Below, piece by piece: positions 1 through 8,911 of a DNA stretch of 64,000 nucleotides (the stretch's first letter is position 1; every line of letters begins with the position of its first letter). The stretch comes from Psychroserpens ponticola. GTDB taxonomy: Bacteria > Bacteroidota > Bacteroidia > Flavobacteriales > Flavobacteriaceae. The notes under the pieces were generated by a model, which searched no databases, was not told where the DNA came from, and was given only the letters and a program-made list of their open reading frames with translations. The stretch covers positions 3,858,001 through 3,922,000 of the forward strand of contig NZ_CP116221.1 in NCBI RefSeq assembly GCF_023556315.2, in the 5' to 3' direction. The position numbers were made by a program, and so were the translations under genes.

Positions 1-1
1 A

Positions 2-3000
2 ACATCTGAAACGTTTGAAACTTATAATTATAACATTCAACAATTCGAAAAATTAGGCATTAATGAACTTTTTATCGATAAGCAAAACCTGTTATGGGTA
101 GCCACTAATAAAGGTTTATTTAAAGAAAGTTTATTGGGAAAAGTTTTTACTGGCACAATAGATTTACATGCTAGAAAAATTTTAAAAAGCTTAGACACGA
201 CATACATTGGTGGAGGCAAAGGCTTACATAGAATTATTAATAATACTGATGGATCACAAGAACAAGAAACACTTAATAATACTAGAGTAACTTCACTTTG
301 CAAAACTAAAGATGGTTTGTGGTTTGGCCATTATTATGGAAGCGTATTTTTTGTTGATAAAAATGATAATATAAAAACGATTGATTTGCGACAAGGGAAT
401 CACGAATCACTTAGAATTTATGGAATTGTTGAAGATAAAAACAATAGAATATGGGTAAGCACTTGGTTCGGAATTTATATGCTCAATCCTGATGGTGAGA
501 TTAGTAATACATATAATTTAAAATCTAAGCATGATGGAAAAGATGTTAAAATACTCAAAGTATTAATTGATAATGATGATAATTTATGGGCAATAACCGT
601 TGGTGATGGCGTGTTTAGAATACCAAATATTTCTGAAGTAAATGCTTCAACAGATACATTGATTTACAAACATTATGTACATGATGACGATGATGAAAAT
701 ACTATAAATACCAATGTTGTTATGGAAATTCATTTAAGTCCAAAAGGCAATATTTGGATTGGTTCAGATTTTGGAATTAATACATATAACAAAGAAAAAG
801 ACAATTTTGACCCGTTGATTGTTAATGGTACTTTTTTCGATAAAAAAATAATGGCAATTGAAACAGATGTTAATAATTTAATGTGGGTTAGCACTATTAC
901 TGATGGCATTTATGTTTACAACCAACGAAACAATAGACTTTTTAACTTAAGAGAAGAAGATGGCTTAGTGTCTAACGCATGCTTATATACATCGAGCACA
1001 AACGATAAAAACACACTCTATTTTGGCACAGATAATGGTGTGCAAATTATCGATGCATCGCGTTTTTCTTATCCAGAGGTTAAAACCGCACCCAAATTTA
1101 CTGCGTTAACTATTAAAGACGAAAAATTATCTGTAATTCAAAATTTATCTGCACAAAATCAACCTATTAATATTGATTATAGTCAACCTAATTTTTCGGT
1201 GAGTTTTGCAATAACAGATTATCGTTTTCCGCAAAAAATAAATTATTATTACAAATTAGGTGATAATGCTGTTTGGACAAAATCTGAAGACAATACCATT
1301 AACTTTAGCAGCCTAAATTTTGGAACTTATAACCTATATGTAAAGGCTGCATATCAAGTTGATGATGATGCTCCAATTGCTACGCTAGCATTAAAAATAA
1401 ATCCACCTTGGTATAAATCAATAGTAGCTTATAGTTTGTTTTTTCTCCTATTAGCAGCAGTTATTTTTTACTTTTTTCAATTGCGATACAAACAAAAATT
1501 GGCTTCCACTAAACTAAAAGCAGTAGAAGAATTAGACCATATAAAATCAAACCTTTTTACAAATATATCTCATGAACTCAGAACACCTCTAACCTTAATT
1601 TCTGGACCCATTGAGCATCAATTATCTAAAAACAATTTAGAAGAAGATGATCGAGAAGAATTAAGCTTAGTTAAGCGAAATGCAGACCGATTACTGAATC
1701 TTGTTAATCAACTCATGGATTTAGCTTTAATAGATTCAGGACAATTAAAACTTAAAATAAATGAAGGCAATTTAAATTTGCTTTTAAAACAAGCTGTAGA
1801 TGCATTTCGATACCAAGCAGAAATTAATGGCATTAAAATATACTCAGACATAAATCAACTAGAATCTGTTTGGTACGACAGAGATAGCCTTCAAAAAATA
1901 GTCTTTAATTTATTATCGAACGCTGTAAAATACGCAACATCTAATTCTAGTATTGCGTTTAATGCTAGTCAGCAGGATAAAAACTTAGTGTTATCTGTTG
2001 TAAACTCTAGTAAAACTAAAAATGATTTAGCGCAACTTTTTCAACGTTTTTACCAGAATGATGCTTCTGCTGAAGGTATTGGTGTTGGCTTAGCTTTGGT
2101 GAAAGAATTAGTCATGCTAAACAATGGTACTATTTTGGCGAATAAGCTAGATGACGATACAATTCAGTTTACGGTAACCTTACCAATTGATAAATCAGCA
2201 TTCAATATATCTGAAATTGAAAATAAGACGATTCAAAAAAATAAAAACGATGTTGTTTCAGAGATAAGTTTAACTGATGATACAGTTATACTTATTGTTG
2301 AAGATGATGATGATATAAGAGCATTTGTAACCAATGTTTTTAAAAATCACTATAAAATTATTGAAGCCGTAAATGGAGAAGAAGGAGTAAATATAGCGTT
2401 GCAACACATTCCAGATTTGATTATTAGCGACATTATGATGCCTATAAAAGATGGCGTTGTACTTTGTAATGATTTAAAAAACAATCAGTTGACAAGTCAT
2501 ATTCCTATTGTATTACTTACAGCAAAAGTTGGAGAGGAGCATGAAATTATAGGACTTAAAACAGGTGCAGATGCTTATATTACGAAACCATTCAGCTTAG
2601 AAAAACTAAAAACTAGAGTTGAAAAATTATTAGAAAGTAGAACACAATTACAAAAACATTACAGCAAAGGTTTTAATATTAGTCCAGAAATAAAAATTAC
2701 ATCTACAGAAACCGAATTTATTAAACGCCTACAAGAAACACTTCAATCTCATCTAACAAATTCCGATTTTACTAGTGAACAATTTGCAGAAGCAATGCTA
2801 ATGAGTAGAACACAATTGCACAGAAAACTAAAAGCAATTGTGAATATGACAGCTTCCGAATTCATTCGAAAAGAACGCTTAAAATTAGCTGTACAATTAC
2901 TAAAAGAATCTGATGAAACTGTAGCAGAAATAGCATATCAAGTCGGTTTTAATTCCTCTTCCTATTTTATTAAATGTTTTAAAGACATTTACGGCTGCAC

Positions 3001-3028
3001 ACCCAATGAATATCTTACTAAAAAATAA
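2..3028 (+). CDS. Hybrid two-component system regulator (sensor kinase/response regulator/AraC), 5' truncated
   Basis: One-protein signalling system of the Bacteroidota HTCS class: a periplasmic beta-propeller sensor, a membrane segment, a histidine kinase, a receiver and an AraC-type DNA-binding domain. The frame is open from base 2 and begins mid-propeller (LLWVATNKGLF is a Reg_prop motif), so the N-terminus lies outside the window; the first internal start, TTG at 134, is not the real start. In order: Reg_prop repeats (to about base 1080), a Y_Y_Y domain (about 1110-1400), one TM helix (about 1420-1490), HisKA with NISHELRTP (His codon 1571-1573), HATPase, receiver with SDIMMP (Asp codon 2429-2431) and YITKPF, then an HTH ending at 3028. 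The ATPase N box (NLLSNAVKYA) and G2 (GIGVGLALV) are present, but the G1 box DxGxG is replaced by NSSKTK. It probably controls the adjacent downstream genes. Confidence 0.93.
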   Translation, partial: TSETFETYNYNIQQFEKLGINELFIDKQNLLWVATNKGLFKESLLGKVFTGTIDLHARKILKSLDTTYIGGGKGLHRIINNTDGSQEQETLNNTRVTSLCKTKDGLWFGHYYGSVFFVDKNDNIKTIDLRQGNHESLRIYGIVEDKNNRIWVSTWFGIYMLNPDGEISNTYNLKSKHDGKDVKILKVLIDNDDNLWAITVGDGVFRIPNISEVNASTDTLIYKHYVHDDDDENTINTNVVMEIHLSPKGNIWIGSDFGINTYNKEKDNFDPLIVNGTFFDKKIMAIETDVNNLMWVSTITDGIYVYNQRNNRLFNLREEDGLVSNACLYTSSTNDKNTLYFGTDNGVQIIDASRFSYPEVKTAPKFTALTIKDEKLSVIQNLSAQNQPINIDYSQPNFSVSFAITDYRFPQKINYYYKLGDNAVWTKSEDNTINFSSLNFGTYNLYVKAAYQVDDDAPIATLALKINPPWYKSIVAYSLFFLLLAAVIFYFFQLRYKQKLASTKLKAVEELDHIKSNLFTNISHELRTPLTLISGPIEHQLSKNNLEEDDREELSLVKRNADRLLNLVNQLMDLALIDSGQLKLKINEGNLNLLLKQAVDAFRYQAEINGIKIYSDINQLESVWYDRDSLQKIVFNLLSNAVKYATSNSSIAFNASQQDKNLVLSVVNSSKTKNDLAQLFQRFYQNDASAEGIGVGLALVKELVMLNNGTILANKLDDDTIQFTVTLPIDKSAFNISEIENKTIQKNKNDVVSEISLTDDTVILIVEDDDDIRAFVTNVFKNHYKIIEAVNGEEGVNIALQHIPDLIISDIMMPIKDGVVLCNDLKNNQLTSHIPIVLLTAKVGEEHEIIGLKTGADAYITKPFSLEKLKTRVEKLLESRTQLQKHYSKGFNISPEIKITSTETEFIKRLQETLQSHLTNSDFTSEQFAEAMLMSRTQLHRKLKAIVNMTASEFIRKERLKLAVQLLKESDETVAEIAYQVGFNSSSYFIKCFKDIYGCTPNEYLTKK

Positions 3029-3092
3029 TGAAACCCTTTTATTAGATTTTTTTTCATACAAAAACATCAATAAACAAAGGTTTTTTTAGTGT

Positions 3093-3158
3093 TGTCACAT
3101 ATGTCTTATGCTCTGACACATATTTAGCATCCAACGTATTACATATCGTATAGATTTA
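3093..3158 (+). promoter_or_regulatory. Direct-repeat operator candidate plus -7-like element upstream of the secreted-protein genes
   Basis: Two 12-bp direct repeats, TGTCACATATGT at 3093-3104 and TGACACATATTT at 3114-3125, match at 10 of 12 positions. They are offset by 21 bp, about two helical turns. A TAGATTTA sequence at 3151-3158 resembles the Bacteroidota -7 box TAnnTTTG and lies at the right distance downstream for an activator site. AraC-type HTCS regulators typically bind direct repeats. That the regulator at 2-3028 binds here is inference. Confidence 0.4.
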
Positions 3159-3185
3159 CCATATCATCTAAAACAATGGTTATTC

Positions 3186-3326
3186 ATGGTAGATAGTAAT
3201 AAGAGTAATCCTAAAAATAAAACATCAAAAATTTACATCAATATAGACCACCTTAAAGATGGACTCTACCAACTACATCTCTTAAAAGAAAACAAGGTGA
3301 TTAAAAAATTAAACTTTAAAAAATGA
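3186..3326 (+). CDS. Tiny protein resembling a free-standing T9SS C-terminal tail (46 aa)
   Basis: A 46-residue ORF starting at ATG 3186 and ending at TGA 3324-3326, 54 bases before the next gene. It has no signal peptide or membrane helix. The second half (residues about 15-46) has the pattern INIDHLKDGLYQLHL, then KVIKKLNFKK. This strongly resembles the last strands of type A T9SS sorting domains (I-D-x-L-x-x-G-x-Y, hydrophobic strand, basic end). It sits between the HTCS regulator and two secreted proteins that lack such a tail of their own. The role is unknown. It could be a co-expressed accessory peptide, a relic of a lost sorting domain, or a chance ORF; the protein-like composition and the motif argue against chance. 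Confidence 0.5.
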   Translation: MVDSNKSNPKNKTSKIYINIDHLKDGLYQLHLLKENKVIKKLNFKK

Positions 3327-3328
3327 AT

Positions 3329-3359
3329 TGTCATTGCGAGCAAAGCGCAGCAATCTCAT
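3329..3359 (+). repeat. Half-palindromic intergenic repeat fragment
   Basis: The 31-base sequence TGTCATTGCGAGC...GCAGCAATCTCAT is of the TGTCATT/GCGAG type dispersed between genes in many bacteria. It lies directly upstream of the first S74 protein gene. It is related in style, though not identical, to the elements at 26965, 28726, 50173 and 50871. Confidence 0.5.
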
Positions 3360-3380
3360 AAATTAAAAAAACATATTAAC

Positions 3381-5588
3381 ATGAAAACAAAACTCTCACT
3401 TTTAGCACTATTAGTTTCAACAATTTTATTTGCACAAAATGGTATAAATTACAAAGCCATAATAAAAGATGCTAATGGTAATGTGGTTGCTAATGATTTA
3501 ATACAAGTGCAATTTAGCATTCTACAAGGTGTAGCACAAACCAATGTGTATCAAGAAACACATACACCAACTACAGATACCAATGGACTTATAATTCTCA
3601 ATATAGGAGAAGGTACAACACCTGATGATTTTAATAGTATTAATTGGAGTAACGACGACCACTTTTTAAATGTACAGGTAAATATAGGCTCTGGATTGGT
3701 AGATTTAGGAACCACTAGTTTTGGTACAGTGCCATATGCAATGCATACTTTAAATCCCCAAGGATTGGAAGCTATTAATGAAGGTAATGGTGTTGGTTGG
3801 CGAATAGCAACTGGAGCAGATGAAGATTATTATGGTGATATAGGAGCCCAAGCGGTAGATTTATCCTTTCAAGGTTTTTCTAGTAATAGAGGAGCAACAG
3901 GTCTTTATTCTTTTGCTTCAGGTGCAGCAACTATAGCTAATGCTCCATACTCTGTAGTATTTGGTGAAGGATCTAATTCATTGGGTAGATCATCTTTTTC
4001 TTTAGGAAGATATGCAACTGCCTCAGGAGATTATTCAACAGCTATGGGAGAAAGCACACAAGCTTCAGGCAGTTATAGTTTTGCTATAGGAAACGATACT
4101 GAGGCTTCAGGTAACTATTCTACAGCAATTGGACTTGCTAATGAGGCTTTAGCTGATTTTGCGCATACTATTGGCAGAGGACTTATAACAGATTCTTATT
4201 CGTCATTTATAATAGGACATTATAATCTTAATTATGGTGGATTAAATTCAGCAGAGTGGATTCCATACGATCCACTTTTTGTAATAGGCAATGGTTTTAA
4301 TGATAGTAATAGAAGTAACGCATTAATTGTTTATAAAAATGGTTCTATGAACATAAATAGCTCAACAAATGGTCTTAGAATAAATTCTAATGGGTCTGAT
4401 GGCATTCGTATATTGGGTGATAATGATAACGGCATTCTTGTGACTAGCGCTAATCAATATGGTGGAAGTTTCATAGGTGATTCTGCTGCGATTTTTGCTG
4501 AAGCCAATATCAATGCAAATCCAGATATTATTCTAGGAGGTGATAGTGGTGGAAATACTATGGATGACGGAATCATAGCGTCAGACCCTAGTCTTGATGG
4601 TAGCGACATTTATTTAAGAAGTAATGATGCTGTCGTTATTGAATTAGATCATGATGCTAGTTCTACAAATAGTTCGTTTCAAGTACATGACAGTTCAGGT
4701 GATGCTGTCTTTCAGGTATTTGAAAGTGGTAATCATATTATTGATTCAGAAGTAATTGGTTTAAATATTATATCAGAATATATAGGGCTTTATATTCCTA
4801 ATTCTGGGAACGAAGCAATATTTATAAATAATCCAGGTAGTAATGGTATTCAAATTTCTAGCCCAACAAATGCTGGTGTTGTAATCACCAGCCCAGGCAA
4901 TAGTGGCTTGTATGTTGTTAATGCAGGTGATTTTGGAGCAGATATAGAAGGTGATACAGCTGGATTAGCTGTTAGTAGTTCTACAAGTAGTAATCCAGAT
5001 ATCATATTAAGAGGAAATAGTTCTGCAAATACTAGTGATGACGGTATTATAGCGTCAGATCCTAACTATTCAGGCAGTGACATTTATTTAAGAAGTAACG
5101 ATGCTGTGGTTATTGAATTAGATCATGATGCTAGTACTGCAAATAGTTCCTTTCAAGTACATGACAGTGCAGGTAATGTCGCTTTTCGGGTATATGAAGA
5201 TGGTAATGCTAATTTAGCTGGTAATTTAACTCAATTTTCAGACAGACGCTTAAAACAGGATATTGCCGACTTGCATTATGGTTTAAATGAAATTCTACAA
5301 CTACAACCTAAAGCATACCATTGGAAAAAGAATAAACAAGAACATAAATCATTAGGTCTTATTGCGCAAGATGTTCAACTTATTATAAATGAGATTGTCA
5401 ATACTCAAAATGATGAATCCAAAACATTAGGGATTAGTTATATAGAATTGATTCCTATACTCATTAATGCCATAAAAGAACAGCAAAAAATAATTGATAA
5501 CGAAAAGTCAATTAATTCTAAACAAAACTCACAACTAGAAGCACTCTTATCAAGAATAGAAATATTAGAATCTAATGCTTCAAATTAA
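3381..5588 (+). CDS. Secreted protein with YadA-like head repeats and C-terminal S74 intramolecular chaperone
   Basis: A 735-aa exported protein. It has a Sec signal peptide (MKTKLSLLALLVSTILFAQ), then a conserved N-terminal domain (NGINYKAIIKD, about 20-125) also found in its downstream paralog. Residues about 180-270 carry 14-residue head repeats of the type ASGxYSxAxG, as in trimeric adhesins. A middle region contains two near copies of a SDPxxxGSDIYLRSNDAVV segment. The C-terminus (from about 610) is a Peptidase_S74/endosialidase chaperone domain with the SDRRLK motif where such domains self-cleave, followed by a coiled coil. No beta-barrel anchor or T9SS tail is visible, so it is not a classical autotransporter. 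It probably trimerises as a surface or released fibre. The downstream paralog begins 11 bases after its stop, so the two are likely cotranscribed. Confidence 0.88.
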   Translation: MKTKLSLLALLVSTILFAQNGINYKAIIKDANGNVVANDLIQVQFSILQGVAQTNVYQETHTPTTDTNGLIILNIGEGTTPDDFNSINWSNDDHFLNVQVNIGSGLVDLGTTSFGTVPYAMHTLNPQGLEAINEGNGVGWRIATGADEDYYGDIGAQAVDLSFQGFSSNRGATGLYSFASGAATIANAPYSVVFGEGSNSLGRSSFSLGRYATASGDYSTAMGESTQASGSYSFAIGNDTEASGNYSTAIGLANEALADFAHTIGRGLITDSYSSFIIGHYNLNYGGLNSAEWIPYDPLFVIGNGFNDSNRSNALIVYKNGSMNINSSTNGLRINSNGSDGIRILGDNDNGILVTSANQYGGSFIGDSAAIFAEANINANPDIILGGDSGGNTMDDGIIASDPSLDGSDIYLRSNDAVVIELDHDASSTNSSFQVHDSSGDAVFQVFESGNHIIDSEVIGLNIISEYIGLYIPNSGNEAIFINNPGSNGIQISSPTNAGVVITSPGNSGLYVVNAGDFGADIEGDTAGLAVSSSTSSNPDIILRGNSSANTSDDGIIASDPNYSGSDIYLRSNDAVVIELDHDASTANSSFQVHDSAGNVAFRVYEDGNANLAGNLTQFSDRRLKQDIADLHYGLNEILQLQPKAYHWKKNKQEHKSLGLIAQDVQLIINEIVNTQNDESKTLGISYIELIPILINAIKEQQKIIDNEKSINSKQNSQLEALLSRIEILESNASN

Positions 5589-5599
5589 AACCTAAGAAA

Positions 5600-7681
5600 A
5601 TGAAAACAAAACTTACAGTTTTAGCACTATTAATTTCAATAGTGACAGTAGCCCAAAATGGTATCAACTATAAAGCCGTTATCAAGGATGATTTAGGTAA
5701 TGTTGTTGCAAATTCCAATATTGATGTTCAAATATCTTTAGAAATTTTTACACTACCAGTATATGTTGAAACGCATAATGTTGATACAAATGCAAATGGT
5801 TTAATTATTCTAAACATTGGAGAAGGAACTGTTGTTGAAGGCGCTTTTGAGAGCATTGATTGGAAAAATGATAAACCAAACCTCAATGTACAAATAGATA
5901 TAGGTAATGGGTATGTAGATTTAGGAAGCACACCATTTAAAGTAGTACCTTATGCCATACGAGCCATGCAAAATGAAGGTTTAGTAGAAATTTTTGAAGG
6001 AGGCAATAGAGGTTTAAGACGTCATAATGCTAATCCAGATTATTATGGAGATATTGGAGAAGGCGCAGTTGATTTGAGTTTTTCTGATTCAGATTTTGCT
6101 CCTTTTGGAGCCATTGGAGATTATTCTTTTGCTATGGGAATATATGCTTCTGCTTTAGGAACTAACTCCTTGGCTATAGGCTTAACAGCAGATGCATCAG
6201 GCAGAGGTTCAATAGCATTAGGGTCTTATTCAGAAGCATCAGGAAATGATTCTTTTGCAATAGGAAGAAGTGCTGAAGCAATATCAGATTACGCAATAGC
6301 TTTGGGCAATGAAACTGTTGCTTCAGGTGAATATTCAACAGCAATTGGCTATGATTCAAGCGCATCAGAAAACTACTCCACAGCAATAGGTTCTAGTGTA
6401 AATGCATCAGGTTTTGCTTCGATGGCAATGGGTACGGCTATAACAGCTTCAGGTGATAGGTCTACAGCAATGGGATTTAGTACAACAGCTTCAGGCGAAT
6501 ACTCAACAGCAATGGGTAGATCTACGCAAGCATTTGCCTATAACTCAACAGCAATAGGGCGTTACAATGTTAGTGGAGGAAATGCAACTATATGGAATGA
6601 TATAGATCCACTATTTGAAATTGGTAATGGAACTTCAAGTACAGAAAGAAGTAATGCCTTAACTGTTCGAAAAAATGGAAATCATATTATTAATTCAAGC
6701 TCTACAGGTTTAACAATTTCTGCAGAGAGTACAGGGATAATTATTAATAACCCTGGACAAAGTGGTGTTTTTGTATCTGGAGCTGAAAACTATGGAGCAA
6801 GTTTAGAGGGTGAAATATCTGGTCTAACAACTAGAAGCTCAAATAGTGAGAATCCCGATCTTATTTTAAGAGGAAATAGTTCAGCTAATAATAGTGATGA
6901 CGCTATTATTTCATCAGATCCTACTTATGGAAGTAGTGATTTTTACATCAGAAGTTATGATGGAGTCATAGTTCAGTTGGATTATGATGATAATGAATCT
7001 GGCTCTTTTATTGTAAGAAATGGAGATAATGAAAATTCGTTTTCTGTTAGTGAAGGTGGAAATATTGACATTTATGGTAATGTGGATATTTCAGGTAATA
7101 CAGATATATCAGGAAATGTCGATATAGATGGGACTTTACGAATAGGAGATGAAGATATTGAGGATGAAGGATTAAACCAACTTTCATTTAATGCAGATTT
7201 AATACCTGCTGTTGAAGGTGCTTTTAGTATTGGAAGTGCATCTCGCAGATGGAGATATATTTATGCTACCTATGGAAATATTCTTATCTCAGATAGAAGA
7301 AATAAAACAAATATTGTGTCATTAAACTACGGATTAAAAGATATTATGAAACTAAATCCTGTAAGTTTTAATTTTAAAACAGATCCAAACGGCGACGTCA
7401 AGTTAGGTTTAATAGCTCAAGATGTATTGAAAGTCATTCCAGAAATTGTAAAAACACACGACTGGAAAACTGATGAGAATGGTAATAAAATAAAAAAGGA
7501 GCTAGAGCGAATGGGTGTGTTCTACTCAGATTTAATACCTGTACTTATCAAAGCCATTCAAGAGCAACAAAAACTTATAGATACTCAAAAAACAGAGTTA
7601 AATAATCTATCCGCAGAAATAGAAAACGTAAAAAATATTGATTTACGTGTAAAGCAATTAGAAGCACTATTAAAACAGTAA
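5600..7681 (+). CDS. Second YadA-head/S74 chaperone secreted protein (paralog)
   Basis: A 693-aa paralog of the preceding gene with the same signal peptide style (MKTKLTVLALLISIVTVAQ), the same N-terminal module and a longer head block. At least ten 14-residue repeats (about residues 170-325) carry the SxAxG/ASG pattern. A short repeated NVDISGNTDISG segment (about 495-510) precedes the C-terminal S74 domain, which has SDRRNK at the expected self-processing site and GLIAQDV. A C-terminal helix is predicted to form a coiled coil. Family knowledge: S74 domains drive trimerisation of phage tailspikes and then cleave themselves off. Whether this happens here is inference. A long palindrome and a good terminator follow the gene. 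Confidence 0.88.
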   Translation: MKTKLTVLALLISIVTVAQNGINYKAVIKDDLGNVVANSNIDVQISLEIFTLPVYVETHNVDTNANGLIILNIGEGTVVEGAFESIDWKNDKPNLNVQIDIGNGYVDLGSTPFKVVPYAIRAMQNEGLVEIFEGGNRGLRRHNANPDYYGDIGEGAVDLSFSDSDFAPFGAIGDYSFAMGIYASALGTNSLAIGLTADASGRGSIALGSYSEASGNDSFAIGRSAEAISDYAIALGNETVASGEYSTAIGYDSSASENYSTAIGSSVNASGFASMAMGTAITASGDRSTAMGFSTTASGEYSTAMGRSTQAFAYNSTAIGRYNVSGGNATIWNDIDPLFEIGNGTSSTERSNALTVRKNGNHIINSSSTGLTISAESTGIIINNPGQSGVFVSGAENYGASLEGEISGLTTRSSNSENPDLILRGNSSANNSDDAIISSDPTYGSSDFYIRSYDGVIVQLDYDDNESGSFIVRNGDNENSFSVSEGGNIDIYGNVDISGNTDISGNVDIDGTLRIGDEDIEDEGLNQLSFNADLIPAVEGAFSIGSASRRWRYIYATYGNILISDRRNKTNIVSLNYGLKDIMKLNPVSFNFKTDPNGDVKLGLIAQDVLKVIPEIVKTHDWKTDENGNKIKKELERMGVFYSDLIPVLIKAIQEQQKLIDTQKTELNNLSAEIENVKNIDLRVKQLEALLKQ

Positions 7682-7712
7682 AATATTAATCTTATATATT
7701 AATTAGTAACCT

Positions 7713-7887
7713 GCTGTGCATTTTGTGTCTAAAAACTCGGTTTGCTGTCAGTTCGAGTGATTTTGAGGCACGAAAAATTGTATCGAGAACCTTTTTATAG
7801 CTAAAATCATTGTTATCGATACAAGTTTTTCTCATTTCCAATCGAAAAATTCGCTCGAACTGACGAATTTCATCAAAATGCACAACG
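7713..7887. repeat. Nested imperfect palindrome of about 175 bp (intergenic element)
   Basis: Three pairs of arms nest around a central loop. TGTGCATTTT (7715-7724) pairs with AAAATGCACA (7875-7884). GTCAGTTCGAGTGATTTT (from 7747) pairs with the near-complement ending CTCGAACTGAC (to 7863). GAAAAATTGTATCGAGAAC (from about 7772) pairs with GTTATCGATACAAG (from 7812). The element fills most of the 391-base gap between the S74 genes and the SH3 gene. It is not a gene; the 63-codon frame inside it is a by-product. Confidence 0.7.
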
Positions 7888-7901
7888 GGTTAATTAGTAA
7901 T

Positions 7902-7943
7902 AAAGGAATAACTTAAACTTAGGTTTGTGTTATTCTTTTTTTT
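7902..7943 (+). terminator. Rho-independent terminator after the S74 gene pair
   Basis: The stem GAATAAC (7906-7912) pairs with GTTATTC (7929-7935), with an inner AAAC/GTTT extension, and is followed by eight T residues (7936-7943). It sits downstream of the palindrome and ends the 3381-7681 transcript. Confidence 0.75.
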
Positions 7944-8108
7944 AGTTATATACCCAATTATCAACGAATTCTATACCATCTTCAACGAATTCTAGAAGCG
8001 TCCAAATTTTACTCCAAAACCAATATACATTTGAAGTATCAAACAAGTATAAACCCATAAAAACAAATCATTATGAGAACTTTAAAGAACACCCAAGAAA
8101 ACAAAACA

Positions 8109-8795
8109 ATGTCTACTTCAAAAAGAATAGTACAAAGCCTTTTAATTGTAGCTGTATTATTTATTGCATCAGATGTATTTTCACAAACTAAAGAAGTCGA
8201 ATTTGATGTCTACACAACATCAGCAACAAAAGCATCAAAATATTTATTAGCAGATGATGTTGCACTTCGTGATTGCCCTTCAGTACAATGCGAACAATTA
8301 ACAACCATAAATATTGGAACCAATGTGAGATTGTTAGCAAAGAGCGAAACACCACATACCATAAACGGAATTAAAAGCAAATGGTATAAAGTAAAAATGG
8401 GTTCGCAAATCGGATGGATTTTTGGAGGAATGATCTCTCAAAAAACAATGGTAAGTAACACCAATCCAGAAATAAGATTTGTTTTTGGTGAAGCTGGATT
8501 TGATTTTAAAGGAAATAAACAATTTCAAGTAAGAGCTTTAAAAAATGGAATTCAGGTCGATAAAATTGTATTCCAATCAGAGCGATTAAGTCATGCTAAT
8601 ATTACATTATTGAATCAAAAAGACAAGAAATCAACAGTAGATGTTATTACACTTAATAATACATTAGATGCTGCATCTTACATTGTATTTAAAAATAATA
8701 AACTTCAAAAAACGAACACTTTAGTTGCTAGTAACATGACTAAACCAATATACACTGGCTTGTCATATGTGTTTTGCGAAGGAGAAGAAAATTAA
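8109..8795 (+). CDS. Secreted bacterial SH3-domain protein
   Basis: A 228-aa exported protein of unknown specific role. The start at ATG 8109 is chosen because a standard signal peptide follows at once (MSTSKRIVQSLLIVAVLFIA, cleaved after VFSQ). An in-frame ATG at 8073 would add a 12-residue extension before it and remains possible. Residues about 45-110 form a bacterial SH3-like fold: LADDVALRDCPS, then GTNVRLLAK, then KWYKVKMGSQIGWIFGGMI. The pattern of a conserved WxKV strand followed by GW is typical of SH3_3 domains, which bind peptidoglycan or other ligands. The C-terminal half has no recognisable domain. The gene stands alone with a strong terminator after it. Confidence 0.75.
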   Translation: MSTSKRIVQSLLIVAVLFIASDVFSQTKEVEFDVYTTSATKASKYLLADDVALRDCPSVQCEQLTTINIGTNVRLLAKSETPHTINGIKSKWYKVKMGSQIGWIFGGMISQKTMVSNTNPEIRFVFGEAGFDFKGNKQFQVRALKNGIQVDKIVFQSERLSHANITLLNQKDKKSTVDVITLNNTLDAASYIVFKNNKLQKTNTLVASNMTKPIYTGLSYVFCEGEEN

Positions 8796-8818
8796 TTAAT
8801 GTTGTAGTTGATGTTTTT

Positions 8819-8854
8819 AGCGCTACGTTTCTTTTTAGAGCGTAGCGCTTTTTT
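8819..8854 (+). terminator. Rho-independent terminator of the SH3 gene
   Basis: A perfect 9-bp GC-rich stem, AGCGCTACG (8819-8827) with CGTAGCGCT (8841-8849), is followed by a run of T residues to 8854. Confidence 0.9.
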
Positions 8855-8911
8855 ACATATCATCAAAATTGTATATACTACAATACCTAAAACTGCGTTC
8901 AAAATTGTAAG

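Noticed and set aside
2-3028. HTCS as the regulator of the alginate lyase at 20337
   Set aside because: The genes are 17 kb apart with unrelated operons between, and a closer target with direct repeats exists.
3381-7681. Trimeric autotransporter adhesins (type V secretion)
   Set aside because: Head repeats are present, but there is no YadA membrane anchor; the C-terminus is an S74 chaperone.
7692-7883. A 63-codon minus-strand frame
   Set aside because: It lies inside the nested palindrome and has no protein-like features.
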